Source: Helopsaltes ochotensis
Taxonomy: Eukaryota > Chordata > Aves > Passeriformes > Locustellidae
Direction: 5' to 3'
NCBI GenBank assembly: GCA_013400155.1
Contig: VXBM01000024.1
Coordinates: 689,644 to 753,643 of the forward strand
DNA length: 64,000 nucleotides
In this document: positions 1 through 10,609 of the stretch, piece by piece
How positions within the stretch are numbered: position 1 is the first letter of the stretch
How the letters are laid out: every line of letters begins with the position of its first letter
Program-made: the position numbers and the translations under genes
The notes under the pieces: generated by a model
Databases searched by the model: none
What the model was told of the DNA's origin: nothing
Seen by the model: only the letters and a program-made list of their open reading frames with translations

Positions 1-2164
1 CTCACAGCCCTCCTTTGGACACTCTCTAAAAGCTTAATGTCTTTTTTATGTTGTGTTCGTATGGGGCTCTGTTTTCCCATCACCACCCCAAAAATTCTCT
101 TACCCTATTTTTAAAGATAAAATCACAAAAGCACGGCTCCACAGAACACTGTCTGTTAGCCCCTAACACTATGAGGAGTGCTGTTGCTGGTGATGAAGTG
201 GAACTACTGTTGAGTTCCTGTGACACAAAGACTTCTCCCACCTCCTTAAGAACACAGTTCACAAATCCCTTTGAAGGTATATAGCATATAAATATCACCA
301 TCAGTAACAAATATGATCTGATGATATTTTCAAATGAAAGTTTTATAACTGTGTGTAATCCACTCAGATGACCAAGCGCAGAATAGCTACGTCTTCTAGA
401 CAGAAAACTAGTATTTTGGTCTCTGTTTCTAGCTTAAGACAGAAGTCTAACAGTGTCATAAATATCCATCACAAGTGCCTTACAGCAGCAGCTGTGTAAG
501 ACATAAAACCTGTGCTGCTGCTGCTACCCTGCAAACTTCTGCCTGATCTCCCTGACCCTGAAACTGAGACATTCTCCTCCTTAAGCTGCGGAAAAAGAGT
601 GCAGAACTGGAAACTCAAAAGGACGAGGGACTGCAAATCCCATGGCTGCTCCAAATCAGAGAAAGTGAATGGGTAAGAAATAAGTCTTGTCAGTCCATCC
701 TGATGTATACAGCAGGTACAGCTGGCTTGGCAGTACAGCCACCCTGGGAACTGGGAAACTGTGGCACCCACAGCTTAGGAAGTGGCAAAGCTTTATGCTT
801 GGTTGCAGATTTTTGAGTGCACTGCTTCACGACAAGGTATTTCCTGGGCTTTGTGACAAACAGAAAGAGACTGAAACAAGCAAAAAAAACACATAACAGA
901 AAGTTAAAATAAGTGTTAATTTTGATTAGGTTTTTGCATTATTCATTGTGTGCTGGTTGGGGTTTTTAGGGGGTGGGGAGGAGGGATGACATAATCATTG
1001 TCTTGCATGGAAATGTTTGTGAATGGAGTATGGAATTCACAAGAGACTGGACTCTGCAAGAAGCCCCTCTGCACAAACACAAAATAGACCCTTTCTGGCA
1101 AGCTCCAAAGCAGTTACAAATGCAGCAACAACACTTACACTGTAAACTCTGAGACAAGAATTACCCTTAAGTTTGCAAAGTTCTAGAGAAACTGCATCTC
1201 TGCCCATGACAAAGACTCCCATTGCCTAGAAATAACAACACACAAGATCACAAAAAGTTTGGGTGAACCAATCTTAAAAATGTAAACTCAGAAACAGAAG
1301 TAAACTCATTTCCACAGAAGTAAACCTGAGTACATGCAGTGCTAAAATTAAATATATAAATAAATATGATTATAAATATAATTGATATATAATATAAATT
1401 AAGATCAGGGCCCTACTCATTTTGAGCCAGAACAGTTCAGTCATCACAGCCTTAAGACAGCATAAAAGATGGACACAAACCTGGAACTCATGTAGATCTC
1501 CTGCATTATTGTGGATCATCACCTCTTGCCACTTAAGAGTGAAAACTATAGTTTCACTTATACTGGAAACTCCACCTTGTGATTAAACCAAGGTCAGAAG
1601 GAGGGTGCAATACTACTTACACATCTTCTCGACACATAATCTCCATGTACAAACAGGTACTTTAGACGTGTTTTAAAAATTCAAGTAACAGCTTATGCTA
1701 AATGTGACATCAGCTAAAGAGTTTCATTTAGACTGGAAAATGGTTTGTGACAGAAAATCAGTTTTAGTCCATTTAACTGGTAATGGACAATTTAAGCAAG
1801 ACTTATTAACAGTGTAAGCACTTCCATATCATGAGGTGCTGTATTTTGTGATGTTGTATTAGCAATCAAGGGAAACTGAAGTGATTAATATCAACCCACT
1901 ATGCAATTTTGATAACAGCAGTAGCTAGATGCAGAGTAAGTTACCTATTGTATTTCATACACTTCTGAAAACAGCTTGGCTTTTCTGGACATTTAATTTT
2001 TTTCTGCGATTGCCTAGATTTTATTTCATGGTTTTATTCAGTTTCATGTTTTTAAGTTATTTGGCAAGCACATCTCAATTTTCTGTACACTGAGGGCACC
2101 TTCTTCATAATCTTATGCATATTTCTGCTTTTTTGAGAGAGCCAATGAAAAGGTCTTCTCCAAA
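1..2164. other. AT-rich noncoding DNA
   Basis: No recognised gene. The stretch is AT-rich, with a nearly pure A/T patch around 1350-1400, and becomes T-rich from about 1960 to 2100. A short GCT-type triplet run lies near 517-527. The only exon-like item is 586-672, listed separately. Open frames here are short and compatible with chance. Confidence 0.6.
586..672 (+). other. Candidate internal exon, unassigned
   Basis: Seen: a pyrimidine-rich acceptor (ATTCTCCTCCTTAAG) directly before 586 and a donor TGG|GTAAGAA after 672. They enclose exactly 29 open codons in phase 0-0, starting LRKKSAELETQKDEG. The peptide is charged and helix-like. I do not recognise it. Against it: the same frame stays open well past the donor, the opposite strand is also open across the region, and the probable transcription direction of the left half of the window is minus. 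A short segment with decent splice signals can easily arise by chance. Confidence 0.15.
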
Positions 2165-2672
2165 TTGTCCACATGATTCAACCTGGTTTAACAGATGGCC
2201 TGGTTCCAGCCAGACCAAGGTTCATGTTTGCAGTAGTCAGGAGGGAAGATGGCTAGGACCTGGAGGTTATTCTGTACCACCTCACATCAGTGCTGAGGGA
2301 GGGTGGGAGGGAGCTTCTTCCAGCAACGAGGGACTTCTTCTGGTGGAGTAACCTTGGCAGAAGGAACTGTGGGGTGGCCCTTCTGAACCAGAGGGAGTGG
2401 TGACGGTGGCACGGCTGCTCCTGGGTGAGGTTGGACTTGGGGAACATTTTGCCTGTGAATCTCTCTCCCTCTTCCATACACTTTTGTAATTAATATTGTT
2501 GCTGTTACTCTTCCTTTCCTTATCTCATTGCAGTTTCCCCTAAACTGTTCTTATCTCAACCCATGATCTTTACCTTTTGTGCCTCCAGTTCTCCTCTCCA
2601 TCCTGCCACAGAGGATGGAGGAAGGAGCAAGCAGTGCATGGTTTTAGTGGAAACATTAAATTGAGGAATACC
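2165..2672 (+). mobile_element. Degraded solo LTR of an avian endogenous retrovirus
   Basis: The 3' half carries the block TAAACTGTTCTTATCTCAAC (2540-2559) followed by CCCATGA and a pyrimidine stretch. It then has a CCATCCTGCCACAGAGGATGG-like GC segment and a GCATGGTTTTAG-like end. This order is characteristic of the R-U5 end of LTRs I know from bird genomes. The 5' side (about 2170-2215) has the matching AACCTGGTTTAACAG-type start. Both termini are decayed, no target-site duplication can be read, and no retroviral coding sequence lies beside it. It is therefore a solo LTR remnant. Exact family and boundaries are uncertain. Confidence 0.65.
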
Positions 2673-4726
2673 ATTCCTAAAACATGACAACCAATTATTA
2701 GTGTGAATTTTACAACAGTTTTAGAAAAAGCAAGTTCTTTGACAGCCATTAAGTTAATGCTAACCAGTCATATTCACTGTGGGTTTTGGTGTTTTCTGGA
2801 GTTACTTTTCCATTCTTATGGCATAGCAGTGCTTGTGACACTAAATCATTTCTGATTCATTTACAGTAACAGTGTTCAAAGTATTCTAAAGAAGAAAAAC
2901 AAAAATATAAAAAAACCTTAGAAAACAGAAGGGAAACTGTTGTCCAAATAGTAAGACACACATGTCATCAAGTCCACCAGTCACTCCACTGACTGAAAAA
3001 GGAAGAAGTTTCAACTTTAGAAATGAAGAGTAGTAGTATCAGCTTACAGCATGTTTTAAAAGCTCCTGGAATATAACAGCATTTCAAAAATCAAGTTTTA
3101 TAAGCAAAACTGGTTTACATTTTATCTGATTTAAAAAAAAATACAAACACCAGAAATCATACAAAAGCAGAAATAAAGTGAAAACACATTACAGACTAGG
3201 GGTAAACAAAGCTAAGTTTATGTATCTGAAAAAACAGAAGAACAGCAGAATTTCTAGAAATACACCGTAGTAACATAGTAAGATAGGAGTGACTGCAATA
3301 ACATATGAATTACGACAATCAACTGGAGGGAAAAAAAATAATGAAACCTAAACTCATGCTTTATAATCCTTGAAAATTAATGAAGGGCTGCAAAAGATCA
3401 CTGATCAGTCAGTCACGAGCAATTTGCCCATGTTGGACTCACCACCTTTTCAGGAACCTGAGGCATCAGGAAAATGCACAATTACAACTTTTTCTCCTCC
3501 CCACACATACAGGCACAAAAACATTGTTATGGGTGTTCTATTTCAGAAGACAGCATGTAAATTACAAACAAATGCCTCCTGGAAATAACACAAAAGCAAA
3601 GCCAGTTTGAATCCCCAGGTACTGTCTCAAACCCATGAAATATTCTTATATTGCTATTTGAAGGCATTACTTAGGAGAAGTTGCACCACACCTTTTTAGC
3701 TCTGGCAAAGAGGTGAGAAGCTTACACAAGCAAGACATTAAATAAATATACACCAACTCCTACAAACACTCAAGCAACATTAAGGCTACTGAAGGGATGG
3801 AATAAATCACTAACAAACAGCAAAAGACAGATTTTTCCTTGGCAAGTTGGAGCCGCAAGATGAATATTCAACCTCTGGCACCTCACTCTCTCCCTTCCAG
3901 GGGGCAATTCAATTCATGTGGAACATTCATGTGGTAATTCCCATATGCACATCCATACAAGCACTGAGATGCTCTCACTTTGGTAGTGACATGAGACCAC
4001 CAGAAAAAACACATGATAGTATGTAGAATCCACGGGATTATTTTTGGAATAAAGATTTTACCATTTAGACTCTACTTCTGAAGCAGACAAATTTGATTGT
4101 CTTTCATTATACACAAAAATTAATTCATGATACAGAAGGATATTTCAAATGCACTTCAATGCCTTCAGAAGGAACAAAGTTAGTATGAGATGTCTTTTAG
4201 TGATTGGTAATTTCTGAAAAACTATCACAATCTTACTCCTAGTCTGACTATGTAGGGAAAAAAATTGTATAAAGAATCAATAAAAGCATTTCAATCACAG
4301 CTGACATTATGAGTGAAAAACCACATGGCATCCTATTCAGCACATTACTAAACAAGAACATCTTATAGCAACATGAAAAACTTCAAGTTTTGTTTTGGAG
4401 GCAGCACAGCAAACAAAGACATGCCTGGGCACTCTATCGTCAAGCTTATGGTTTTTTATCCTCATGTCTGATAGATCAAAAATTCAATGAATTCTGTCAT
4501 AATGGTAGAATTTGAACAGAAATGCCTACAGGACGCGAGGGAAACATCTCCAGGCAGTCTTTGTCAAGGCTTGGAGAGAAGGGCCATGTGCAAGGCTTTC
4601 ATTTCTCTTCCTTGTACAACATTTCTTGTTCTTCCTGTAGTTAAACTCACAGGTGAGGGCCACCTTCACCTTCAGGACAAGAGCAGCATTTCTCAGCTAA
4701 TAAGGAAAAAATGCTTGCACAAGGAC

Positions 4727-4727
<1 letters not shown>
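2673..4727. other. AT-rich noncoding DNA
   Basis: Plus strand is rich in A with many short A-runs. No supportable gene, RNA or regulatory motif. The tract just before the poly(A) run at 4728 (about 4490-4725) is somewhat richer in GC and could be the body of an old retroposed sequence ending in that A-run, but no matching flanking duplication was found. Confidence 0.55.

Positions 4728-4759
<32 letters not shown>
4728..4759 (+). repeat. Poly(A) run, 32 A
   Basis: Uninterrupted A32, then G and seven further A. Either a simple repeat or the tail of a retroposed copy lying to its left. Confidence 0.95.
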
Positions 4760-4761
<2 letters not shown>

Positions 4762-7601
4762 AAAAAACAGTGAATACTGACAGAGAAACAAACTGAAGGG
4801 GGATGGAAACTACTTGCCACAGCATCACCGTCTTGCTTCTGCTACAACAGCATCATCTAGCTGATCTCACCACCGAGCTGAATTGAACAAACTGAACAGG
4901 AAGTATAAAGGAAAAAAATAGACAAGATATGATTTATTATGTACTATGCAAGAACCACCAGTTTAACTGTCTGTATTTCAGTACATCCTGACAGAAAGGG
5001 TAAAAAAAAAAAAAATCAATATTTATTTAAAAAGCAACAGTCCTCACAAGGAAAAATAAAAAAGAGAACTAAATACCCAGCTGCACTTGCTGCTCAATTA
5101 AAAACCAAATGAAAGCACAGTTTGGGAGAAGTAATATTAAGGCACTGATAGATCTTAGAAAGTTACAAGTTTGTTGCTAACAGATTAAGGTAAGACAGAC
5201 CATCTTTTGAATGCTATGAGAACAGCACATGTGTCCCCCTTTAATGAGTGGCGAGACTCATAAATCATGAACAGCAGAATCATGAGCTCCAAGGGAGGTC
5301 TACCTCTTCATCTGTGACAATTAATGTGTCACCCTCACAGCAACCCAGAGGCAAATTCCTTATGCTATTTTTTATGCATGTATTGTCTTAAAACATATCT
5401 CTTCCAAAATTACACTTGACATTTCTTTAATGGACTGACTTGCACTCCAGCCAACCAGCATCATAGATTTACAGACATCAGACACCACAAAGATCTTATA
5501 AAATTCATCTAATGTTCTATCGCCCCCACACAACTCCAATATAAAGGGACAAAAGACATTGAAGTATATATTTTTTTACTTATTACCAGTAACTCTTAGT
5601 TATACAGGGAGACAGTCTTCTCTAGGTTTGTCATGAATTTTTCATGATTAAAAGCAGTGTAAAATAGTCTATGGTTGTGACCTATATTCACAAAACAAGG
5701 GAACATAAACGTAAATAAGGAATAACAAGGGAACAACAAAATGTAAACACCCATTCCACAATATGCAGAGAAATCAAAAGGCTTACCTTAGGGTAAGCTT
5801 ATACCATGCCTAATTTTTAGGTTAGTCCCTGATAAAGGCTGATAAAGCTCACAGTCTGCATCATCCGCCTAGCACTTTAGACTTGCTTCAGTGTAATTTT
5901 GTTTCATACCTTTGCACACTGCTTATGTGCAAACAGACCTCAACTCATGCCGTTTCCCAGGGTTTTTCTCTCTAACTTTCATCATATATTTTGTGCCATC
6001 TGCAGACAAGCAGCACTACACACATAAGTCATCTCACTAAAAAAATCAGTTGGATCATTCAGCAGACAAAGCCTGAAAGCTTGTCTCTCCCTATAAACGA
6101 GGGGAGAGGAAGAGGTTTATAGCAATAAATGAGGGCTTTGACAAGGAAGCTGCAGCAGTTTTCTGCCAGAGGGTAGGACACCGTCCTCTCCCGTCCCATT
6201 CCTGCCCAAGGACTGCCATCTGTATGGCTGAGACAGCAGAAGAGAACAAACACCCTTGCCACCCTCAACGTGTTCATTTAAACCAAAATGTTATGAGCTA
6301 GGACAGAAAATAATTGCCTGGATTTTATATTTATTCACCTTACAGGAAATTAACAGCATTTTTAAAGTAACAGAACTTGAATCCAACTTTGTTTATTCAG
6401 TACCACACTTTAAAATCTGGCAATCTACATTTTTTGCCCTACAATCTAAGCTTATAAATGAGCACATGGCAATAGGCATCCTACTTAAAAAATACTTCTG
6501 TTTCTGCAGGTACTACTCTCCAAAGTGGGAGATAAAAAGAAGAATATCAAGAACTCTTTAACACCTGGGGTTTGCAACACTGGCATCTTTGTCATACATC
6601 CAAGCATTGAGAGCAGATGAGCATCTGCAGGGAAGCATTGAATGCATCTTGGGCCTGTGAGCTCTGGGAGCCAGCATGCCTCTCCTCCTCCTCCTCCTCA
6701 GCTACTATTAGAGGTCAGGAATGAAGATTAAACAAGGAATTCACAACCTGGTTCTGGTGTCCTACCCAAAGGCTTTAAAACTCCAGCTCTCCAGCTCTCT
6801 CACTGCAGACGTAATTTTACTGCCTCAGTGACAACAATCTCAACAGGCAGTGAGCACAGACCAAAAAAAAAAAAAAAAAAATCTGTGATAAAGAGCTATA
6901 AGATTTCCAGGTATCACACAAATTATTTAGGACTTTAAATCAATATTTGAGATATATCCAGAAATTCTGAATCACAGGGGAAAAAAAAAAGAAAATCCCC
7001 AAGTTATAAAGACACAGGGAAGATGGAAAAGTGTCTCTTGCTGGGTTTCAATATCTCACTACCATTTGTAATGTTAGAGAAAATTAACAAGAGCATCTCT
7101 TCTAGCATCAGCTCTGTGGCTGTTTCTTTCACTACAGTGACTCTGGAAGTGACTAACACCATGGGCATGTGAATGCCACACTACAGCAAAACCAGTGCCT
7201 ACATGCTGGGACCTGAAAGACTTTGGCACTGATCAGAAAATGAGAAGGTGAGATTTGCATTTGCATGTCAGAGGCTGCTATCACATCTCTGGGGGATGGT
7301 CACACATTTTTCCAAATCCCTACAAGACTACTCAGAACTCAAACCATGCAAATCTGGCACTCACTGGAGAGGAGACAGCTGTCCTGCAGAGACTGCAAAC
7401 CAGGAGGAAAGATACTTGCCATTGAAAGCCGGGCCTTATTTTTCACATCGCCTGCTACTCCAGCAGCAGGCCACCTGGCACCAGCTGGCCAGGCACTCTC
7501 AAGCAGCACAGAAAGAGTATAATTTCACCAAATTGCCTGCTGCCTCCAGTCCCCTGCCTGACATGCGTGTCCTTGTTGCATAGGTAGGGTGACATTCACA
7601 G
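4760..7601. other. AT-rich noncoding DNA with short simple repeats
   Basis: Holds an A19 run at 6863-6881 and a CTC/TCC triplet run at about 6681-6699. No supportable gene. The segment around 5460-5530 weakly resembles a decayed CR1 LINE 3' end but is too diverged to call. An exon-like frame at 6510-6620 was rejected. Confidence 0.55.
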
Positions 7602-7661
7602 NNNNNNNNNNNNNNNNNNNNNNNNNNNNNNNNNNNNNNNNNNNNNNNNNNNNNNNNNNNN
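7602..7661. other. Assembly gap (60 N)
   Basis: Run of N. The flanks show no shared repeat that would explain it. Confidence 1.
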
Positions 7662-8431
7662 TGAGGGTCCTGTGGAGCAGATGCAAGCTGAAGGAACAGA
7701 AGAGATCATTATGACTTTTATTTCTTCTTACTTACACAAGAGAACTCTAGTGGGCTGCACAAAATTAATGAGGGCCCGTATTAAACATGTAGCCACTCCC
7801 TCTATATAATGAATACGTGGGCATTAAAAACGCCTGCTGCTCTTCTCAAAGCAGATGGGGTAATGCTCGGCAGCCCTGGCTTTGAATGCATCTGGGAGCC
7901 TACTGTCATCTTTCACAAAGCTCCTTCTCAGTCCCTAGGCAGGGGCTGCTGGTGTGGGACACAATGCAAGGCTCCTTGTAACCATTGCAGAATGGAACTC
8001 CAACATGCCTCAAACCTCACAGCATAAATAGGCTTCCTCACACTACCTTGCAACAGGAAAACACAAAAGATACCTTGGACTGGATTTGCAGAATTGCTGA
8101 ACAAGCTTGCTCAAAGAAATTAGGTGATGTGAGCCATGTACCTGCAAATACACCAGAGATCAGCACAACAAACAGGAGTCGTGACCAGAAAAGCTTAGCT
8201 TTCATTGAAATGCTTGCTTCACCACCGGTGAAAAAATCATCATGGCCACAACACCAGAAGACTGTTCTGAGAATGCACAACTTCACAATGAATATTTTGT
8301 ATGATTCTCTCCACTCTGGCTCACAGCTTTTCTATACGTTAACTAGTTACTAAACAAATAACAAGCAAAAATTAAATTTGTTGTTAAATCAAGTTGTTTA
8401 ATAATAACTAATATTAAATAAAATTTTAAAA
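7662..8431. other. Noncoding DNA
   Basis: No gene seen. The end of the stretch (8345-8431) is strongly AT-rich. On the minus strand it directly follows the candidate terminal exon at 8432-8568, where it contains an ATTAAA-type poly(A) signal, so it could be that exon's 3' UTR. Confidence 0.5.
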
Positions 8432-8568
8432 CTATTCTTCTTGTATCATTGAAACCGCAGAAAAATCCGCGGCCAAGAACTCTGCATCAGTGATGTTTAT
8501 GAAGCCACGCACGTCAACAAACACCCAGGGACTCTTCATTACAGGAATCGGGGACAATGGAGTAACGG
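8432..8568 (-). other. Candidate terminal coding exon, unassigned
   Basis: Read on the minus strand, the acceptor TCTGCATTTGCTCCAG ends just before this block. Two bases then complete a codon, followed by 44 codons and a TAG stop (8432-8434). The peptide starts VTPLSPIPVMKSPWVFVDV and ends AVSMIQEE. About two thirds of codons begin with a purine, as in real coding DNA. AT-rich sequence with an ATTAAA-type signal follows. It would suit the 3' end of a leftward-transcribed gene. I recognise no family, the plus strand is also open over part of it, and no upstream exon has been linked. Confidence 0.25.
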
Positions 8569-9080
8569 CTGGAGCAAATGCAGATGTACAGCCCCATTCA
8601 TATGCATATGTCCGGGTCCAGGCAATCCCAGGCTGGCTGGGGGGATCCTTTGTCCACCCGTGCCCACCCTTGGGGAAGCGCAGGGCTGCAGCAACGCAGC
8701 GCAGTGACTCCTTCGGAGGGGCGGTCAGTGGCGTTAAAGCACGGCCACGAGGCTTGGGCCAGGCGCCTGTGCAAGACCCAGACATGCTGGGTACATGTGC
8801 AAGGGTGAGAAATAACTCCTAAAAACAGGGAGAACGGGCTCCAGGTGCACGAGGCAGAGAGCAAGGGGTGAGGCAGCTGCAAGGCTCCGGGAGCCTCGGG
8901 AGAAGCAAAGGTGCGTTTGTGCGCGCCTGTGGCACCGCACGGGGATGGGGACGCGGCCGCTGTGAGACGAGAAGCATTTCAGCATTTCAAAATGGCAGCC
9001 CCGTCCCCCCGCACGGCTTGACACGCAAAGCGGCAGCAGCGCAGGTCCGCACTTCAAATTGAACGCGTCCAAAACCAGAG
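8432..9080. promoter_or_regulatory. Small orphan CpG-rich segment
   Basis: About 650 bp of GC-rich sequence with many CpG sites, including GCGCGC at 8919-8924 and ACGCGGCCGC at 8950-8959, between AT-rich flanks. No named gene starts here. It could be an alternative or noncoding-RNA promoter, a GC-rich exon region or an intragenic CpG island. Long open frames on both strands here are expected from base composition and are not annotated as genes. Confidence 0.5.
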
Positions 9081-9900
9081 GCGTTTGTCACCGGGCTCCC
9101 TCCCACCCCCACAAAAAGGCCTCTCAGACAAAAAAAAGCAAGTGACCACTGTGAGAACACAGCAGGAGACACCATGCAGGAAAGGCTGTCAAAGGTGCCC
9201 GTTCAAGTAGCAAAAGCCTTAGAACAGAGCATTCTATTCCTCATCTTGCCTTGAGATAACATTACACTGCAAGTACGAGGAAGTCAAAATGGTTTTTAAC
9301 ATTTAAACTGATACAAAATTGAAATTATAACTCAATTTGATTACTTTAAAACACCAATTTCAGCACAGCGCTCTGTAAAAAATTTGTTCAGACCAGGATC
9401 CAAATCCATACCACAAACGCTTCCTATATGACTGAAACTGTGTTAATCGAACATCTACAAATCCTTAAAAGAAAACATAATGCCTTTAGGGGATCAATGC
9501 AATGAAAAAAAGCCCTTTTTATAAATGCGTTGCCCTCAATTTGCATTTGCATGACATTTCTGGCTCCGAAATCTTCAAAATGCAATACAATCCATCATTC
9601 GCCTAGCCATTATCAACCCGGAACGTGTAATATGTGCTTTAATTTCATGCCACCCTGCATTGAAAAAAAAAAAAACCCTTTGAAATATTAAATAATTAAA
9701 ACATATGACTTGCCACTGAGGTCCAAATAAGATATTCGTATCAAATCCTGCCAGTTTCTTGCTTTACCAGCTGCTTATGAACACGGATAACGCTTTCAAA
9801 AAGGTTCTTTAAAGGCTTATATTATTCATCAGTTTTCTGAAACTATTAAGTTACACTCCAATTTCCCACCCCCATCACCAATTGTAGGTCTTTGTTAAAC
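9081..9900. promoter_or_regulatory. Conserved-element-like AT-rich segment
   Basis: AT-rich, non-repetitive, evenly mixed sequence with a perfect octamer ATTTGCAT at 9545-9552 and several ATTAAA/TTAAAT homeobox-type cores. This texture is typical of conserved noncoding elements near developmental genes. It is a guess from appearance; conservation was not measured. Confidence 0.25.
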
Positions 9901-10226
9901 ATTCTTTTAGCTTTTACCATGGCAAAGAAAAAAAGCGATGAATTGTGGGATGCCTCTTACTCTGGGGGAGAGGTTTTGAATAGAACAGCTGTCCAGAGGT
10001 CAGGCAAAAACACATTCCCCTCTAACAATAAGGAGCTTTTTGTGGGGAAGGAATAGGAATTCAGAGAAAGTATTTATGGAATTGGGTAGATACAATAAGA
10101 GGTTAAAGAGAGAACTTCAATCAAGAGCAAAGGGGGGAACATAAGAAACTGCAAAAGAGAAGGGAGACACCACCAGCCACACCAGCAGGGAGCAAACTGC
10201 TGAAACAGTTGTTTTATAAGAAATAA

Positions 10227-10229
10227 ATA

Positions 10230-10263
<34 letters not shown>

Positions 10264-10294
10264 AGGGGAGAGAGGGAGAGAGAGGGAGAGAGGG
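10227..10294. repeat. (AT)n microsatellite joined to a GGGAGA-type purine run
   Basis: (AT)n at 10227-10263 with one C interruption, followed directly by alternating GGGAGA/GAGA at 10265-10294. Confidence 0.95.
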
Positions 10295-10561
10295 TTGCTG
10301 GAGAGGAAGGGTTGACGGTAGCTAGCCCTGACAACGCAGGCCTGCACCACAGTAGGGGCTCCCTTTCCCTCTCCCTTCTGCAGACTGAAATTCTCTCAGC
10401 AAAATGTCACCCCTATAAAAACAGAACCTGGGAGTGGGTGGATGGAAGGTGGAAAATGAAGACTTGACTCTTTCTGCAGTGAAAGAGCAGTGAAGCCAGA
10501 ATTTCCTTCAAAAGGACCTGCTTCAGAGGAAAACTGAGGACACAGCTCCATTTATGTGGTT

Positions 10562-10609
10562 CAGATTTGAAGATATCTGCTGGGCACACAGATTTGAAGA
10601 TATCTGCTG
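10562..10609 (+). repeat. Two-copy tandem repeat, 27-bp period
   Basis: A 21-bp unit beginning CAGATTTGAAGATATCTG occurs identically at 10562-10582 and 10589-10609, separated by six bases. Each copy contains the palindromic core AGATATCT. Confidence 0.95.

Noticed and set aside
5455..5530. Possible decayed CR1 LINE 3' end (CATAGATTTACAG ... AAAGATCTTATAAAATTCAT)
   Set aside because: The resemblance is too weak to separate from chance without an alignment.
6510..6620. Plus-strand terminal-exon-like frame after a TTCTGTTTCTGCAG acceptor (37 codons)
   Set aside because: The acceptor is good, but there is no partner exon, the strand is opposite to inferred transcription, and there is no evident poly(A) signal close by.
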